A DNA stretch of 64,000 bases, taken from positions 11,538 to 75,537 of the forward strand of contig CAZVCC010000008.1 in the NCBI GenBank assembly GCA_964626015.1, read 5' to 3'. The notes beneath the pieces were generated by a model. That model was not told where the DNA came from and did not search any database. It was given only the letters and a program-made list of their open reading frames with translations. The DNA is from CAIKZJ01 sp964626015 (lineage in GTDB: Bacteria > Bacteroidota > Ignavibacteria > Tepidaquicellales > Tepidaquicellaceae). Numbering within the stretch: position 1 is the first letter of the stretch; each line of letters opens with the position of its first letter. Both the position numbers and the translations under genes were made by a program. This document shows positions 43,666 through 52,482 of this stretch, one piece after another.

Positions 43666-43690
43666 TATAATATGTACCAATTTATTGACA
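43666..43690 (+). promoter_or_regulatory. Candidate sigma-70-like promoter elements upstream of gdhA
   Basis: A perfect TATAAT at 43666-43671 and a perfect TTGACA at 43685-43690 lie about 100-125 nt before the gdhA start. Neither has a good partner at the ideal 17-nt spacing, so this is only a pointer to where the promoter may be. An AGAAAGGA Shine-Dalgarno site precedes the ATG at 43791. Confidence 0.25.
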
Positions 43691-43790
43691 GCAGATGCAT
43701 ATATATTTATTTCTTATCTTCAAGAAAGTTTTTTCTCCGGACAACTTTATACCTCATTTATAAATAAATTACAAAGAAAGGAAATTTTCT

Positions 43791-45149
43791 ATGTCGTATG
43801 CACAGGAAGTTCTTGCAAATGTTAAACAAAAGGATGCAGGACAACCGGAATTTATTCAGGCGGTTACAGAGGTCGTTGAATCTCTTGAACTAGTTCTTCA
43901 GAAAAGACCTGAGTACATCAAGCACAGGATTCTTGAAAGAATCGTGGAGCCTGAAAGAGTAATATTATTCAGGGTACCCTGGCTTGATGACCAGGGAAAT
44001 GTACAAGTAAACCGCGGCTTCAGGATTGAAATGAACAGCGCAATAGGTCCTTACAAGGGCGGATTGAGATTTCACCCTTCGGTGAATCTTGGTATTCTGA
44101 AGTTTCTTGCATTTGAACAAGTATTTAAGAATTCACTTACAACTCTCCCGATGGGCGGCGGTAAAGGCGGCTCCGACTTCAATCCAAAAGGAAAGAGCGA
44201 CAACGAAGTAATGAAATTCTGCCAATCGTTTATGAGCGAGCTTTTCAGGCATATTGGTGCAAACACAGACGTACCAGCCGGGGATATCGGTGTAGGCGGA
44301 AGAGAAATCGGATATTTATTCGGACAGTACAAGAAACTCCGCAATGAGTTTGTGGGTGTACTTACGGGCAAGGGTCTAAACTGGGGCGGTTCGTTAATAC
44401 GTCCTGAAGCAACAGGATACGGCGCTGTATATTTCGGTGCAGAAATGCTCGCAACCAGGAATGATACTTACGAAGGAAAAACGTGTTTAGTATCAGGAAG
44501 CGGAAACGTAGCACAATATGCAATTGAAAAATTATTAGACCTCGGCGGTAAACCGGTAACATGCTCAGATTCATCAGGATACATTTATGATGAAAAAGGA
44601 TTTGACAGAGAAAAACTTGCATATCTGATGGACCTTAAGAATGTAAAACGCGGAAGAGTTGAAGAGTACGCAAAGAAATTCAAATCTGCAGTTTACACGC
44701 CGGTTGATTCCAAACTTGATTACAATCCGCTCTGGAACCACAGAGCAGACTGCGCATTCCCGTCTGCAACGCAGAATGAAATAAACGGCAAAGATGCGGC
44801 GAATCTATTGAAGAACGGTGTCATGCTTGTTTCAGAAGGAGCAAACATGCCGACTACTATTGAGGGCGTAAATCAATTCATAGATGCAAAGATTCTTTAC
44901 GGTCCCGGTAAAGCAGCTAACGCAGGGGGCGTAGCAACATCAGGACTTGAAATGTCACAGAATTCATTGAGATACGGATGGTCAAGAGAAGAAGTGGATG
45001 CAAAGCTTCGCGGAATAATGAAGAGTATTCATAAAGCAGCTTATGACACGGCAGAAGCTTTCGGTACACCCGGCAATTATGTTAACGGTGCAAACATTGC
45101 TGGATTCTTAAAGGTAGCCGATTCAATGATGGATCAGGGAGTAGTATAA
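43791..45149 (+). CDS. gdhA: NADP-type glutamate dehydrogenase (glutamate dehydrogenase 2)
   Basis: A 452-residue hexameric-type glutamate dehydrogenase, similar in layout to E. coli GdhA. Blocks include IGPYKGGLRFHPSV, LTTLPMGGGKGGSDFNPKG, the PAGDIGVGGREIGYL loop and the Rossmann motif VSGSGNVAQYA. CSDSSGYIYDEKGFD after the second strand matches NADP-dependent assimilatory enzymes. It would fix ammonia to 2-oxoglutarate. Start supported by AGAAAGGA nine nt upstream. Convergent with ppdK and separated by a strong terminator. It is clearly a different subfamily from the dehydrogenases at 27.8 and 48.6 kb. Confidence 0.96.
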   Translation: MSYAQEVLANVKQKDAGQPEFIQAVTEVVESLELVLQKRPEYIKHRILERIVEPERVILFRVPWLDDQGNVQVNRGFRIEMNSAIGPYKGGLRFHPSVNLGILKFLAFEQVFKNSLTTLPMGGGKGGSDFNPKGKSDNEVMKFCQSFMSELFRHIGANTDVPAGDIGVGGREIGYLFGQYKKLRNEFVGVLTGKGLNWGGSLIRPEATGYGAVYFGAEMLATRNDTYEGKTCLVSGSGNVAQYAIEKLLDLGGKPVTCSDSSGYIYDEKGFDREKLAYLMDLKNVKRGRVEEYAKKFKSAVYTPVDSKLDYNPLWNHRADCAFPSATQNEINGKDAANLLKNGVMLVSEGANMPTTIEGVNQFIDAKILYGPGKAANAGGVATSGLEMSQNSLRYGWSREEVDAKLRGIMKSIHKAAYDTAEAFGTPGNYVNGANIAGFLKVADSMMDQGVV

Positions 45150-45172
45150 TAATATCAAGTTTCAGTATGATG

Positions 45173-45198
45173 AAAAAGGCGGGTTACCCCGCCTTTTT
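45173..45198. terminator. Strong bidirectional terminator between gdhA and ppdK
   Basis: Stem aaaaaggcggg (45173-45183) and cccgccttttt (45188-45198), loop ttac. The U-tract is built into the stem in both directions, so it can serve gdhA on the plus strand and ppdK (stop at 45218) on the minus strand. Confidence 0.92.
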
Positions 45199-45217
45199 GT
45201 TATCAAGAAAATTACCT

Positions 45218-48010
45218 CTACTTTAATTTTTTCTTCTTTACTATTTTTGGTGCCGGTTTTTTATTTATCTTCTTTGACATAAATAATTCGCCGTGTTTAT
45301 GCTCAACCGAAGCACGCGCAGCCGCAAGTCTTGCGATAGGCACTCTGAAAGGCGAGCAGCTAACATAAGCAAGTCCGAGCATGTGGCAGAACTCGACTGA
45401 ATTCGGCTCTCCGCCATGCTCACCACAAATACCAAGTTTAATATTCGGTCTTGTTGCTTTTCCGAGTTTAACAGCAGTTTTCATTAATTCTCCGACACCG
45501 AATCTATCAATGACTTCAAACGGGTCATGCGGAAGAATCCTCTGCTTAATGTAGTCAGGAAGGAAACCACCAATATCGTCGCGTGAATAACCGAACGTCA
45601 TCTGCGTCAGGTCGTTAGTTCCAAAGGAGAAGAACTCTGCGTATTTAGCTATGTAATCCGCTACGAGAGCAGCTCTTGGAATTTCAATCATCGTACCTGT
45701 CATACGTTTGAAGCTCTTTAGTCCGAACTTCTCGCAGACTTCTTTATAAATTCTTTCTATTATATTATACTGATGTTTCAGCTCGCGTGAAGTTGAGGTG
45801 ACAGGAATCATAATTTCAGGCAAAGGTTTTTTGCCTTCAAGAATTAATTCCGCCGTTGCTTCATAGATTGCACGAATCTGCACTTCTGTTATTTCTGGAT
45901 ATGTAATACCGAGCCTTACGCCTCTGTGTCCGAGCATTGGATTGTTTTCATGCAAACCATCTGCTCTCTGGTTAAACTCTTCGAGAGAGATACCGAGACT
46001 TTCAGAAAGTCTTATTCTTTCCTCTTCGTTGTTCGGAACGAATTCATGAAGCGGCGGGTCGAGCGTCCTGATTGTAACAGGCAGACCGTCCATAGCCTCA
46101 ATAGTTCCTTTCATATCGCGTTTGATGTATGGGAAGAGTTCTTCCAAAGCTGCTTTTCTTTCTGCTTCAGTATTAGACATTATCATTTTTCTGAGAAGGA
46201 AAAGAGGCTCTTCGGAGTTCTTGCCGTAGAACATGTGCTCTGTACGGAAGAGTCCGATACCTTCTGCACCGAAGCTTCTCGCCTTTGCGGCATCTTCTGG
46301 AGTATCTGCATTGGTTCGGACTTTCATGACGCGAACCTTATCGCAAATCTTCATGAAGTTTGTGAAGTTTTCATTCTCAACATCTACATCCATCATTTCA
46401 AGCTGACCGACATAGACAGCACCTTTAGTTCCGTTTAATGATACCCATTCACCTTCGCGTATAACCGTATCACCGACCTTGAAATATTTTTCTTCAAGCT
46501 TAACTTCTATTGCACCTGCACCTACGATACAGCATTTACCCCAGCCGCGTGCGACGAGTGCTGCGTGTGAGGTCATACCGCCGCGTGCAGTTAGGATAGC
46601 TTCTGCGGCTCTCATTCCTTCAATATCTTCGGGGTTGGTTTCTTCGCGGACGAGGATAACTTTCTTTCCTGCTTTGCGCCATTCGACAGCATCGTTAGCC
46701 GTGAAGACTGCCTGTCCTGTTGCTCCGCCCGGACCTGCGGGAAGACCTTTTGTCAAAAGATGTGCGGCTTTTTCGGCGGCGGGTAACAACACCGGATGAA
46801 GAAGTTCATCAAGCTGATCGGGTCTGACTCTCATGACAGCTTCTTCTGCATTTATCAGTCTTTCCTTGTACATATCTACTGCCATCTTTACAGCTGCGGC
46901 ACCGTTTCTTTTCCCGACTCTGCACTGTAGCATGTACAGCGTGCCTTCCTGAATAGTGAATTCAAGGTCGAGCATGTCGTGGTAATGCTTTTCGAGATTG
47001 AGTTCTATCTTATGAAGCTTCTTGTAAACCTCGGGCATTGCAACCTCGAGAGAATCGAGATGCATGTTATGTTCGTTCTTTCCGACTTCGTTAATAGGGT
47101 TTGGAGTTCTGATACCTGCGACAACATCTTCGCCTTGCGCATTAACGAGCCACTCGCCGTAGAAATAATTTTCGCCTGTGGCGGGGTTACGTGTGAATGC
47201 AACTCCTGTTGCCGATGAATCACCCATGTTACCGAACACCATCGACTGAACATTAACCGCAGTACCCCATTCATCCGGAATACCTTCAATTTTTCTGTAA
47301 GAAATTGCACGTTTGCCGTTCCAGCTTGAAAAAACTGCGCCGACTGCTCCCCAAAGCTGTTCCATAGCATCTTCGGGGAAAGGCTTGCCGAGTACTTCAA
47401 AAACTTTTGCTTTATAAATTGAGACGAGTTCTTTCAGGTCGTCTGCAGTAAGGTCTGTATCGAGTTTGCATCCTCTCGATTCCTTCATTTTATGAAGTTC
47501 TCTTTCGAGCTGCTGGCGGACACCCTGTCCTTCTGCGGGTTCGATGCCTGCGGCTTTTTCCATGACGACATCCGAATACATCTGAATAAGACGGCGCTGT
47601 GAGTCATAAACAAATCTCGGGTTTCCAGTTTTTGCGATTAGACCTTCGCGTGTAATATCGTTGAGCCCGACGTTCAGAACAGTTTCCATCATACCTGGCA
47701 TAGAGCTTCTCGCACCCGAACGGACGGAAAGAAGCAGCGGGTTAACACTGTCGCCGAATTTTGCACCCATTTGTTTTTCGGTTTTCTCGAGTGCTTTTAA
47801 GACCTGACCTTTTAATTCTTTTGGATATTTCTTTTTGTTTTTATAGTAAGCTGTACAAACTTCTGTAGTGATAGTAAATCCTGCAGGAACTGGTAATCCA
47901 ATATTAACCATTTCTGCGAGGTTTGCACCTTTTCCTCCAAGCAAATTTTTCATGTTTGCTTTACCTTCGGCTTTTTTACCGCCGAAATAATAAACATATT
48001 TTGTGGGCAT
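45218..48010 (-). CDS. ppdK: Pyruvate, phosphate dikinase with Lys-rich C-terminal tail
   Basis: A 930-residue enzyme interconverting pyruvate + ATP + Pi and PEP + AMP + PPi. N-terminal ATP-grasp: LLGGKGANLAEM and SVRSGARSSMPGMMETVLN; phospho-His domain GGMTSHAALVARG (about 455); PEP/pyruvate barrel with LFRTEHMF, GTNDLTQMTFGYSRDD and the catalytic Cys in LGICGEHGG. Canonical enzymes end near the SCSPFRVPIARLAAA segment; here ~20 further residues, rich in Lys and Pro (KINKKPAPKIVKKKKLK), are added. It can feed gluconeogenesis with fbp. Convergent with gdhA. Confidence 0.96.
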   Translation of the reverse strand: MPTKYVYYFGGKKAEGKANMKNLLGGKGANLAEMVNIGLPVPAGFTITTEVCTAYYKNKKKYPKELKGQVLKALEKTEKQMGAKFGDSVNPLLLSVRSGARSSMPGMMETVLNVGLNDITREGLIAKTGNPRFVYDSQRRLIQMYSDVVMEKAAGIEPAEGQGVRQQLERELHKMKESRGCKLDTDLTADDLKELVSIYKAKVFEVLGKPFPEDAMEQLWGAVGAVFSSWNGKRAISYRKIEGIPDEWGTAVNVQSMVFGNMGDSSATGVAFTRNPATGENYFYGEWLVNAQGEDVVAGIRTPNPINEVGKNEHNMHLDSLEVAMPEVYKKLHKIELNLEKHYHDMLDLEFTIQEGTLYMLQCRVGKRNGAAAVKMAVDMYKERLINAEEAVMRVRPDQLDELLHPVLLPAAEKAAHLLTKGLPAGPGGATGQAVFTANDAVEWRKAGKKVILVREETNPEDIEGMRAAEAILTARGGMTSHAALVARGWGKCCIVGAGAIEVKLEEKYFKVGDTVIREGEWVSLNGTKGAVYVGQLEMMDVDVENENFTNFMKICDKVRVMKVRTNADTPEDAAKARSFGAEGIGLFRTEHMFYGKNSEEPLFLLRKMIMSNTEAERKAALEELFPYIKRDMKGTIEAMDGLPVTIRTLDPPLHEFVPNNEEERIRLSESLGISLEEFNQRADGLHENNPMLGHRGVRLGITYPEITEVQIRAIYEATAELILEGKKPLPEIMIPVTSTSRELKHQYNIIERIYKEVCEKFGLKSFKRMTGTMIEIPRAALVADYIAKYAEFFSFGTNDLTQMTFGYSRDDIGGFLPDYIKQRILPHDPFEVIDRFGVGELMKTAVKLGKATRPNIKLGICGEHGGEPNSVEFCHMLGLAYVSCSPFRVPIARLAAARASVEHKHGELFMSKKINKKPAPKIVKKKKLK

Positions 48011-48618
48011 AATAATAAGTATTAATTAATATTTAATAAGAACATCAATAAAATTACTCATTTTAAACAAGAATTTATAGTGAAAAATAAGTCTAATTTA
48101 GGTATATGCAGAAGGAGAATGCTATCTCACGAATAGAATTATACAGCAACGGATACTTGTTCTGTAAAATCAAAACGGGTGTTCACAGACCTTCAAAAAC
48201 CGCTAAAATTTAATTTGATGTGCTAAATGTGCAATACTAACCGCAACTGAACTTATTATATCTTTATAATATAGTTTTCGCACTATACTTCTAATTGTTT
48301 TCCTTAAATTTTTGTTAAACACAAACAAAAATATCCTTTCTCAGAAAACTTATTCCGATAAGCAGCCCCAAAAGCAAAAGAACCGGTTTTGGATAACCCT
48401 GTTTCATTATAAATAAAACATTTACTGTGTTATGAATTTATAAAAAATAACGAGCAAGACAAAAAACGCAGTCTGTTCTATTCAACCTCAAAAGCAGCAA
48501 AATTCAATGATCATTAGAATTTAAAATAAAATTCATTTGTGATAAAATTATTTTTAAGTTTTATATATCACTGATTATTATTATTATTAAATAAATTTAT
48601 AAATTATAATTTCATTTT
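48011..48618. other. Intergenic region with one doubtful small ORF
   Basis: A 608-bp A/T-rich gap between divergent ppdK (minus) and glutamate dehydrogenase 3 (plus), expected to hold both promoters. Apart from the candidate 30-codon ORF at 48315-48407 and a weak 6-bp hairpin (48270-48275 with 48282-48287), nothing recognisable was found. Confidence 0.5.
48315..48407 (-). CDS. Candidate 30-residue single-pass membrane microprotein
   Basis: An ATG-started frame of 30 codons encoding a short peptide: a polar start (MKQGYPKP), a hydrophobic stretch VLLLLGLLIGISF, then the charged RKD and a short end. The composition is that of a single membrane helix with a positive flank, unlike the surrounding A/T-rich noise. 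No clear Shine-Dalgarno site, and no recognised family. It lies alone in the gap between ppdK and glutamate dehydrogenase 3. Could be chance. Confidence 0.3.
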   Translation of the reverse strand: MKQGYPKPVLLLLGLLIGISFLRKDIFVCV

Positions 48619-50043
48619 ATGGAACACTCAAACTTTTTCGGGTCGGTTTGCGACTTTTTTGATAAAGCAGCAGAGCATCTGAATTATCCTGCGGGTCTTT
48701 TACAACAGATTAAAATGTGCAACAGTATTTATCATTTTCAATTTCCTCTGAGACTTGACGACAATAATTATGTAACGGTTGATGCTTACAGGGTTGAGCA
48801 CTCGCATCACATGCTTCCCGTAAAAGGCGGCATTAGGTACAGCGAAATGGTTAACGAGGACGAAGTAAAAGCCCTTGCAGCACTCATGACTTATAAATGT
48901 GCTGTTGTAAACGTTCCATTCGGCGGGGCTAAAGGCGGCATCAAAGTTGACCCGTGGAAATTCCGTGTCGGAGAACTGGAAAGAATCACAAGACGATATA
49001 CAACAGAGCTTATCAAGAAAAACTTTATAGGTCCCGGAATTGACGTACCCGCCCCCGACTACGGCACGGGTCCAAGAGAAATGGCATGGATAGCGGATAC
49101 GTACTCGACGTTTCATTCATACAACGGCTCGCAAACAGATTCAATGGCATGCGTAACCGGTAAGCCCCTGAGCCAGCAGGGAATACTCGGAAGAAAAGAA
49201 GCTACCGGACGAGGAGTTTTCTTTGCGGCGCGCGAAGCATGCAGGGTCGACGAAGACATGAAGAAGCTCGGACTAACGCAGGGTCTTGAGGGGAAAAAAG
49301 TAATCGTGCAAGGACTCGGTAACGTAGGCTACTGGGGCGCATACCTGATGCAGAACGAAGGCGGTGCTGTAATAGTAGGACTTGCCGAAAGAGAAGGTGC
49401 TATTTATGACCCGAAGGGACTGAATGTTGAAGAAGTGTTTAAACACAGACAGGAAACGGGTTCGATTTTAAACTTCAGAAAAGCTAAGAACATAAAAAAT
49501 TCCATTGACGCACTTGAAATGGCTTGTGATATACTCGTACCGGCAGCACTCGAAAACCAGATTACAGCAAAAAACGCAGGAAAGATAAAAGCAAAGATGA
49601 TTGTAGAAGGTGCCAATGGTCCGATTACCGCTGAAGCAGAAGAAATACTGCTCAAGAAAGGAATATTGATACTCGCTGACATGTACGCAAATGCGGGCGG
49701 TGTAACGGTTTCATACTTTGAATGGCTTAAAAACCTTCAGCATGTTTCTTTCGGAAGAATGGACAGAAGGTATGACGAAGCAACGCACTCAAACCTTGTA
49801 AACGTTATTGAAAACATCACGGGTAAAAAATTAACCCCGCACCAGAGAAGCATTGTTATAACAGGTCCTAACGAGCTTGACCTTGTAAACTCAGGGCTTG
49901 AAGACACGATGATTCATGCTTATCATCAGATTAGAGACGTAAAGATGAAGAACAGAAAGATTGACAGCTTCAGGACAGCAGCGTTTGTTGTGGCAATTGA
50001 CAAGATTGCAACCTCTTATCTTGATTTGGGAATTTTCCCTTAA
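48619..50043 (+). CDS. Glu/Leu/Phe/Val dehydrogenase family protein (glutamate dehydrogenase 3)
   Basis: A 474-residue dehydrogenase. Substrate and catalytic blocks are LPVKGGIRYSE, KCAVVNVPFGGAKGG and PAPDYGTGPREM; the Rossmann motif is VQGLGNVGYWG. Segments such as YANAGGVTVSYFEWLKNLQH are typical of NAD-linked catabolic enzymes. It is distinct from glutamate dehydrogenase 1 in length and in having an extended C-terminal antenna-like region (~395-440). A porin gene follows 104 nt downstream behind a probable terminator. Confidence 0.94.
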   Translation: MEHSNFFGSVCDFFDKAAEHLNYPAGLLQQIKMCNSIYHFQFPLRLDDNNYVTVDAYRVEHSHHMLPVKGGIRYSEMVNEDEVKALAALMTYKCAVVNVPFGGAKGGIKVDPWKFRVGELERITRRYTTELIKKNFIGPGIDVPAPDYGTGPREMAWIADTYSTFHSYNGSQTDSMACVTGKPLSQQGILGRKEATGRGVFFAAREACRVDEDMKKLGLTQGLEGKKVIVQGLGNVGYWGAYLMQNEGGAVIVGLAEREGAIYDPKGLNVEEVFKHRQETGSILNFRKAKNIKNSIDALEMACDILVPAALENQITAKNAGKIKAKMIVEGANGPITAEAEEILLKKGILILADMYANAGGVTVSYFEWLKNLQHVSFGRMDRRYDEATHSNLVNVIENITGKKLTPHQRSIVITGPNELDLVNSGLEDTMIHAYHQIRDVKMKNRKIDSFRTAAFVVAIDKIATSYLDLGIFP

Positions 50044-50061
50044 TAGTTTTGAAATTATTTT

Positions 50062-50097
50062 AAAGGGCTTGCGTGCAAATATAAGGTAAGCCTTTTT
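50062..50097 (+). terminator. Probable terminator after glutamate dehydrogenase 3
   Basis: Arms aaagggctt (50062-50070) and aagcctttt (50088-50096) pair over nine positions with one G-U wobble, around a 17-nt loop, and run into a T-tract. It is 18 nt after the stop codon. The loop is long, so moderate confidence. Confidence 0.6.
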
Positions 50098-50147
50098 GTT
50101 GTGTAATCACATGGCTTTTTCGGCTAAACTTTAAACAGTTTACGGTT

Positions 50148-51227
50148 ATGAAAACATACAGGTACTCTTTATTTCTATTAATATTCTTCTCGTTTGTCGG
50201 AAGCTCTGTCTCACAGGACAAAGAGGGTATTTTGAAATTTGTTGAAAACTTCTCTCTCTCAGCACATGCAGACGCTTATTACGGCTGGAATACCGACAAA
50301 GAAAGCAGGTTCAGGCTGTTTGACTGCATTGACCCGATAAGGGATGAATTCAGGCTTAACATAGCGCAGGTATCTTTAAAGTATGATTCTGATATCATCA
50401 GGGGTATTGTCACTCTGCATTACGGCGATATTCCTAAGTACTACTGGGATACCGAAAACCCGAACATACAGGAGGCAAATATCGGATTCAGGATTGTAAA
50501 CGGGCTCTGGATAGATGCGGGTTATTTTCTGACGCATTTAGGGGCAGAGGGACTTCCGCAAAATAATTTTTTGAATTCAAATTCACTGCCGGCATATTAC
50601 GAACCGTTTTATCAAAGCGGTATTAAGGCAAGTTTTGATTTTGCTGAAAATCTTGATGCATCACTCTATTTGCTTAACGGATACAACGTGATTGAAGATA
50701 ACAACAAAAACAAATCTTTTGGAATGCAGGTGAATTACCTTTTGAATGACAACATTAAACTGACTTACAATAACATCATCGGAAACGAACAGCCTGCCGG
50801 CGATGAGGGAAGAACACGCATTCTTAATAATCTTGTTCTTGACTACAGCTCTCCGGACAAAAAGATTGATATACTCCTGAGCTGCGACCTCGGAACACAG
50901 GATAAATCCGGTCTTTCTGACTCAACAAAAGCAGCATTAACTTACGGCGGATTACTTTCGTTCAGGTACCACTTCAGCGATAAATTCAGTGTAACACTGA
51001 GGGGAGATTATTTTCAGGACCTTGACGGTGTCTATTCGGGTATAGTTGCAAACAATACTGGCATTAAAGGTAATGGCGTAACGTTAGGATTAGAATACAA
51101 GCCCGTTGAAGAAGCATACATCAGGATTCACACAAGGTATTTAAGTCTCGATGGAGACCAGAAAGTGTTTTATGAGAATTCAAGCAGCAGAACAGACGTG
51201 AATCTTTCAGCGGGGTTTACCTATTAA
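50148..51227 (+). CDS. Outer-membrane beta-barrel porin (BBP2/OmpL-like)
   Basis: A 359-residue protein with signal peptide (about 1-22, ending SSVSQ) and a series of amphipathic strands with aromatic girdles (ADAYYGWNTD, WIDAGYFLTHLGAEGLPQN, LSFRYHFSDKFSVTLRGDYF), ending NLSAGFTY with a C-terminal aromatic residue. The FLTHLGAEGL and YEPFYQSGIKASF segments match the putative porin BBP2 (DUF1597) family. It probably lets small solutes across the outer membrane. The 3' end overlaps the convergent queG gene by 11 bp. Confidence 0.82.
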   Translation: MKTYRYSLFLLIFFSFVGSSVSQDKEGILKFVENFSLSAHADAYYGWNTDKESRFRLFDCIDPIRDEFRLNIAQVSLKYDSDIIRGIVTLHYGDIPKYYWDTENPNIQEANIGFRIVNGLWIDAGYFLTHLGAEGLPQNNFLNSNSLPAYYEPFYQSGIKASFDFAENLDASLYLLNGYNVIEDNNKNKSFGMQVNYLLNDNIKLTYNNIIGNEQPAGDEGRTRILNNLVLDYSSPDKKIDILLSCDLGTQDKSGLSDSTKAALTYGGLLSFRYHFSDKFSVTLRGDYFQDLDGVYSGIVANNTGIKGNGVTLGLEYKPVEEAYIRIHTRYLSLDGDQKVFYENSSSRTDVNLSAGFTY

Positions 51228-52137
51228 GAGATGCGTGTCTCAGGTTTCTCTTCCAGCCCGTGTACTTTGTTCTTTTAACGGGTGAACTATTAAACAATTC
51301 GTTAAACTTTTCTTCTGTAATTTTTTCTAATTCGTTCTGCGATGCATTAAAAATTCCTTTCAAAGGGTAAAACCTTTTATCTTCAGTGAAAAATTTCTTC
51401 CTGTTGTACGGGCAGACATCCTGGCAGACGTCACATCCGAATATCCATCCCGATAAATCTATATACGGGGGTATTTCGTTTTTATTTTCAATCGTTTGGT
51501 ATGAAATGCAGAGGTTAGCATCAACCCTGTAATCATCATATATGGCACCCGTCGGACATGCGTCTATGCAGATTCTGCAGGTTTCGCAAAGATTCTCCGC
51601 AGGAGCATCATAGTCAAGTACTTTGTTTATCAATATTTCGGACAGGAAGAAAAAACTTCCCGCTTCATGATTAATCACATTTCCGTGCTTTCCCATCCAT
51701 CCAATTCCCGATTTTACAGCCCATGCCTTTTCAAGAAGTGGTCCGTCATCAACATAATACTTTGTTTCAATAGAATCATCGTATGCCTTTAACTCTCTGC
51801 AGATGTTCTTTAATTTCCTTTTAATAATCTTATGGTAGTCATACTCACCCCAGGCATAACGTGAAATTTTCAAAAACTTTTCATCATGCTCAAAAGGTGT
51901 GTCGTAAAAGTATGCAAGAGAAATCACAGACTTTACGTTTTTCAGTATTAAAGATACATCTTCTCTTTTCTCCACATTGCGGGACATCCATTCCATACCT
52001 GCGTTTCTGTCCTCTTCAACCCAATTTTTATAATTTGCACTTTCGGCAGAAAACTTTTCGTACTCTGCAAACCCTGCATTGAAGAAACCCTCTCTTAAGC
52101 AAAGTTCTCTTAGGGTATTTGATAAAGAGGCGGACAA
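51217..52137 (-). CDS. queG: Epoxyqueuosine reductase QueG
   Basis: A 306-residue cobalamin-dependent Fe-S enzyme doing the last step of queuosine formation on tRNA. Two [4Fe-4S] motifs are visible: CETCRICIDACPTGAI (about 195-210) and CDVCQDVCPYNRK (~235-247), plus FFFLSEILINK and GWMGKHGNVI typical of QueG. It is somewhat shorter than E. coli QueG, which has a HEAT-repeat tail. The start is TTG at 52137, directly after the Rieske gene's TAA; the next Met is near residue 48 and would cut the fold. Last gene of the 13-gene array. Confidence 0.95.
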   Translation of the reverse strand: MSASLSNTLRELCLREGFFNAGFAEYEKFSAESANYKNWVEEDRNAGMEWMSRNVEKREDVSLILKNVKSVISLAYFYDTPFEHDEKFLKISRYAWGEYDYHKIIKRKLKNICRELKAYDDSIETKYYVDDGPLLEKAWAVKSGIGWMGKHGNVINHEAGSFFFLSEILINKVLDYDAPAENLCETCRICIDACPTGAIYDDYRVDANLCISYQTIENKNEIPPYIDLSGWIFGCDVCQDVCPYNRKKFFTEDKRFYPLKGIFNASQNELEKITEEKFNELFNSSPVKRTKYTGWKRNLRHASLNR

Positions 52138-52482
52138 TTAAAAATTAAAATTGAATATTTTACCGGCAGGTTTTTCAACGAAGACCTCATCATTTTCTAC
52201 TTTAACCTTGTAAGTTTTTAACGTGCATCCGGATCCATCCTTCTGTTTACCGTCTTTAAGCGAGAACTTAAAGAAATGAACAGGACAAAGAACATGTTCT
52301 TCTTCTATGTATCCAAGATGTATTTTAGGAGTATGATTGTGCGGGCAAACATTATCGACAGCATAAATTTTTCCGTTAACCCTGAAGATTGCAATCTCGT
52401 TAACATCATCAACAACAAAGAGAAATCCCTTGTTATCTTCAAGGTCCGTAACGGTACAGGCTTTTAAAAACTCAGCACTCAT
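52138..52482 (-). CDS. Rieske-type [2Fe-2S] ferredoxin-like protein
   Basis: A 114-residue soluble Rieske protein. The cluster ligands are C46-P-H48 in DNVCPHNH and C66-P-V-H69 in VLCPVHFFKF. It resembles NirD or the ferredoxin component of ring dioxygenases. Its start overlaps ispH by 11 nt and its stop abuts the queG start, so all three Fe-S proteins are cotranscribed. The partner reductase is not known; serving as electron donor to IspH or QueG is an attractive guess from position only. Confidence 0.9.
   Translation of the reverse strand: MSAEFLKACTVTDLEDNKGFLFVVDDVNEIAIFRVNGKIYAVDNVCPHNHTPKIHLGYIEEEHVLCPVHFFKFSLKDGKQKDGSGCTLKTYKVKVENDEVFVEKPAGKIFNFNF

Noticed and set aside
43640..43825. 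61-codon open frame just upstream of gdhA
   Set aside because: Overlaps the gdhA start in another frame and covers the likely promoter and Shine-Dalgarno region; composition not protein-like.
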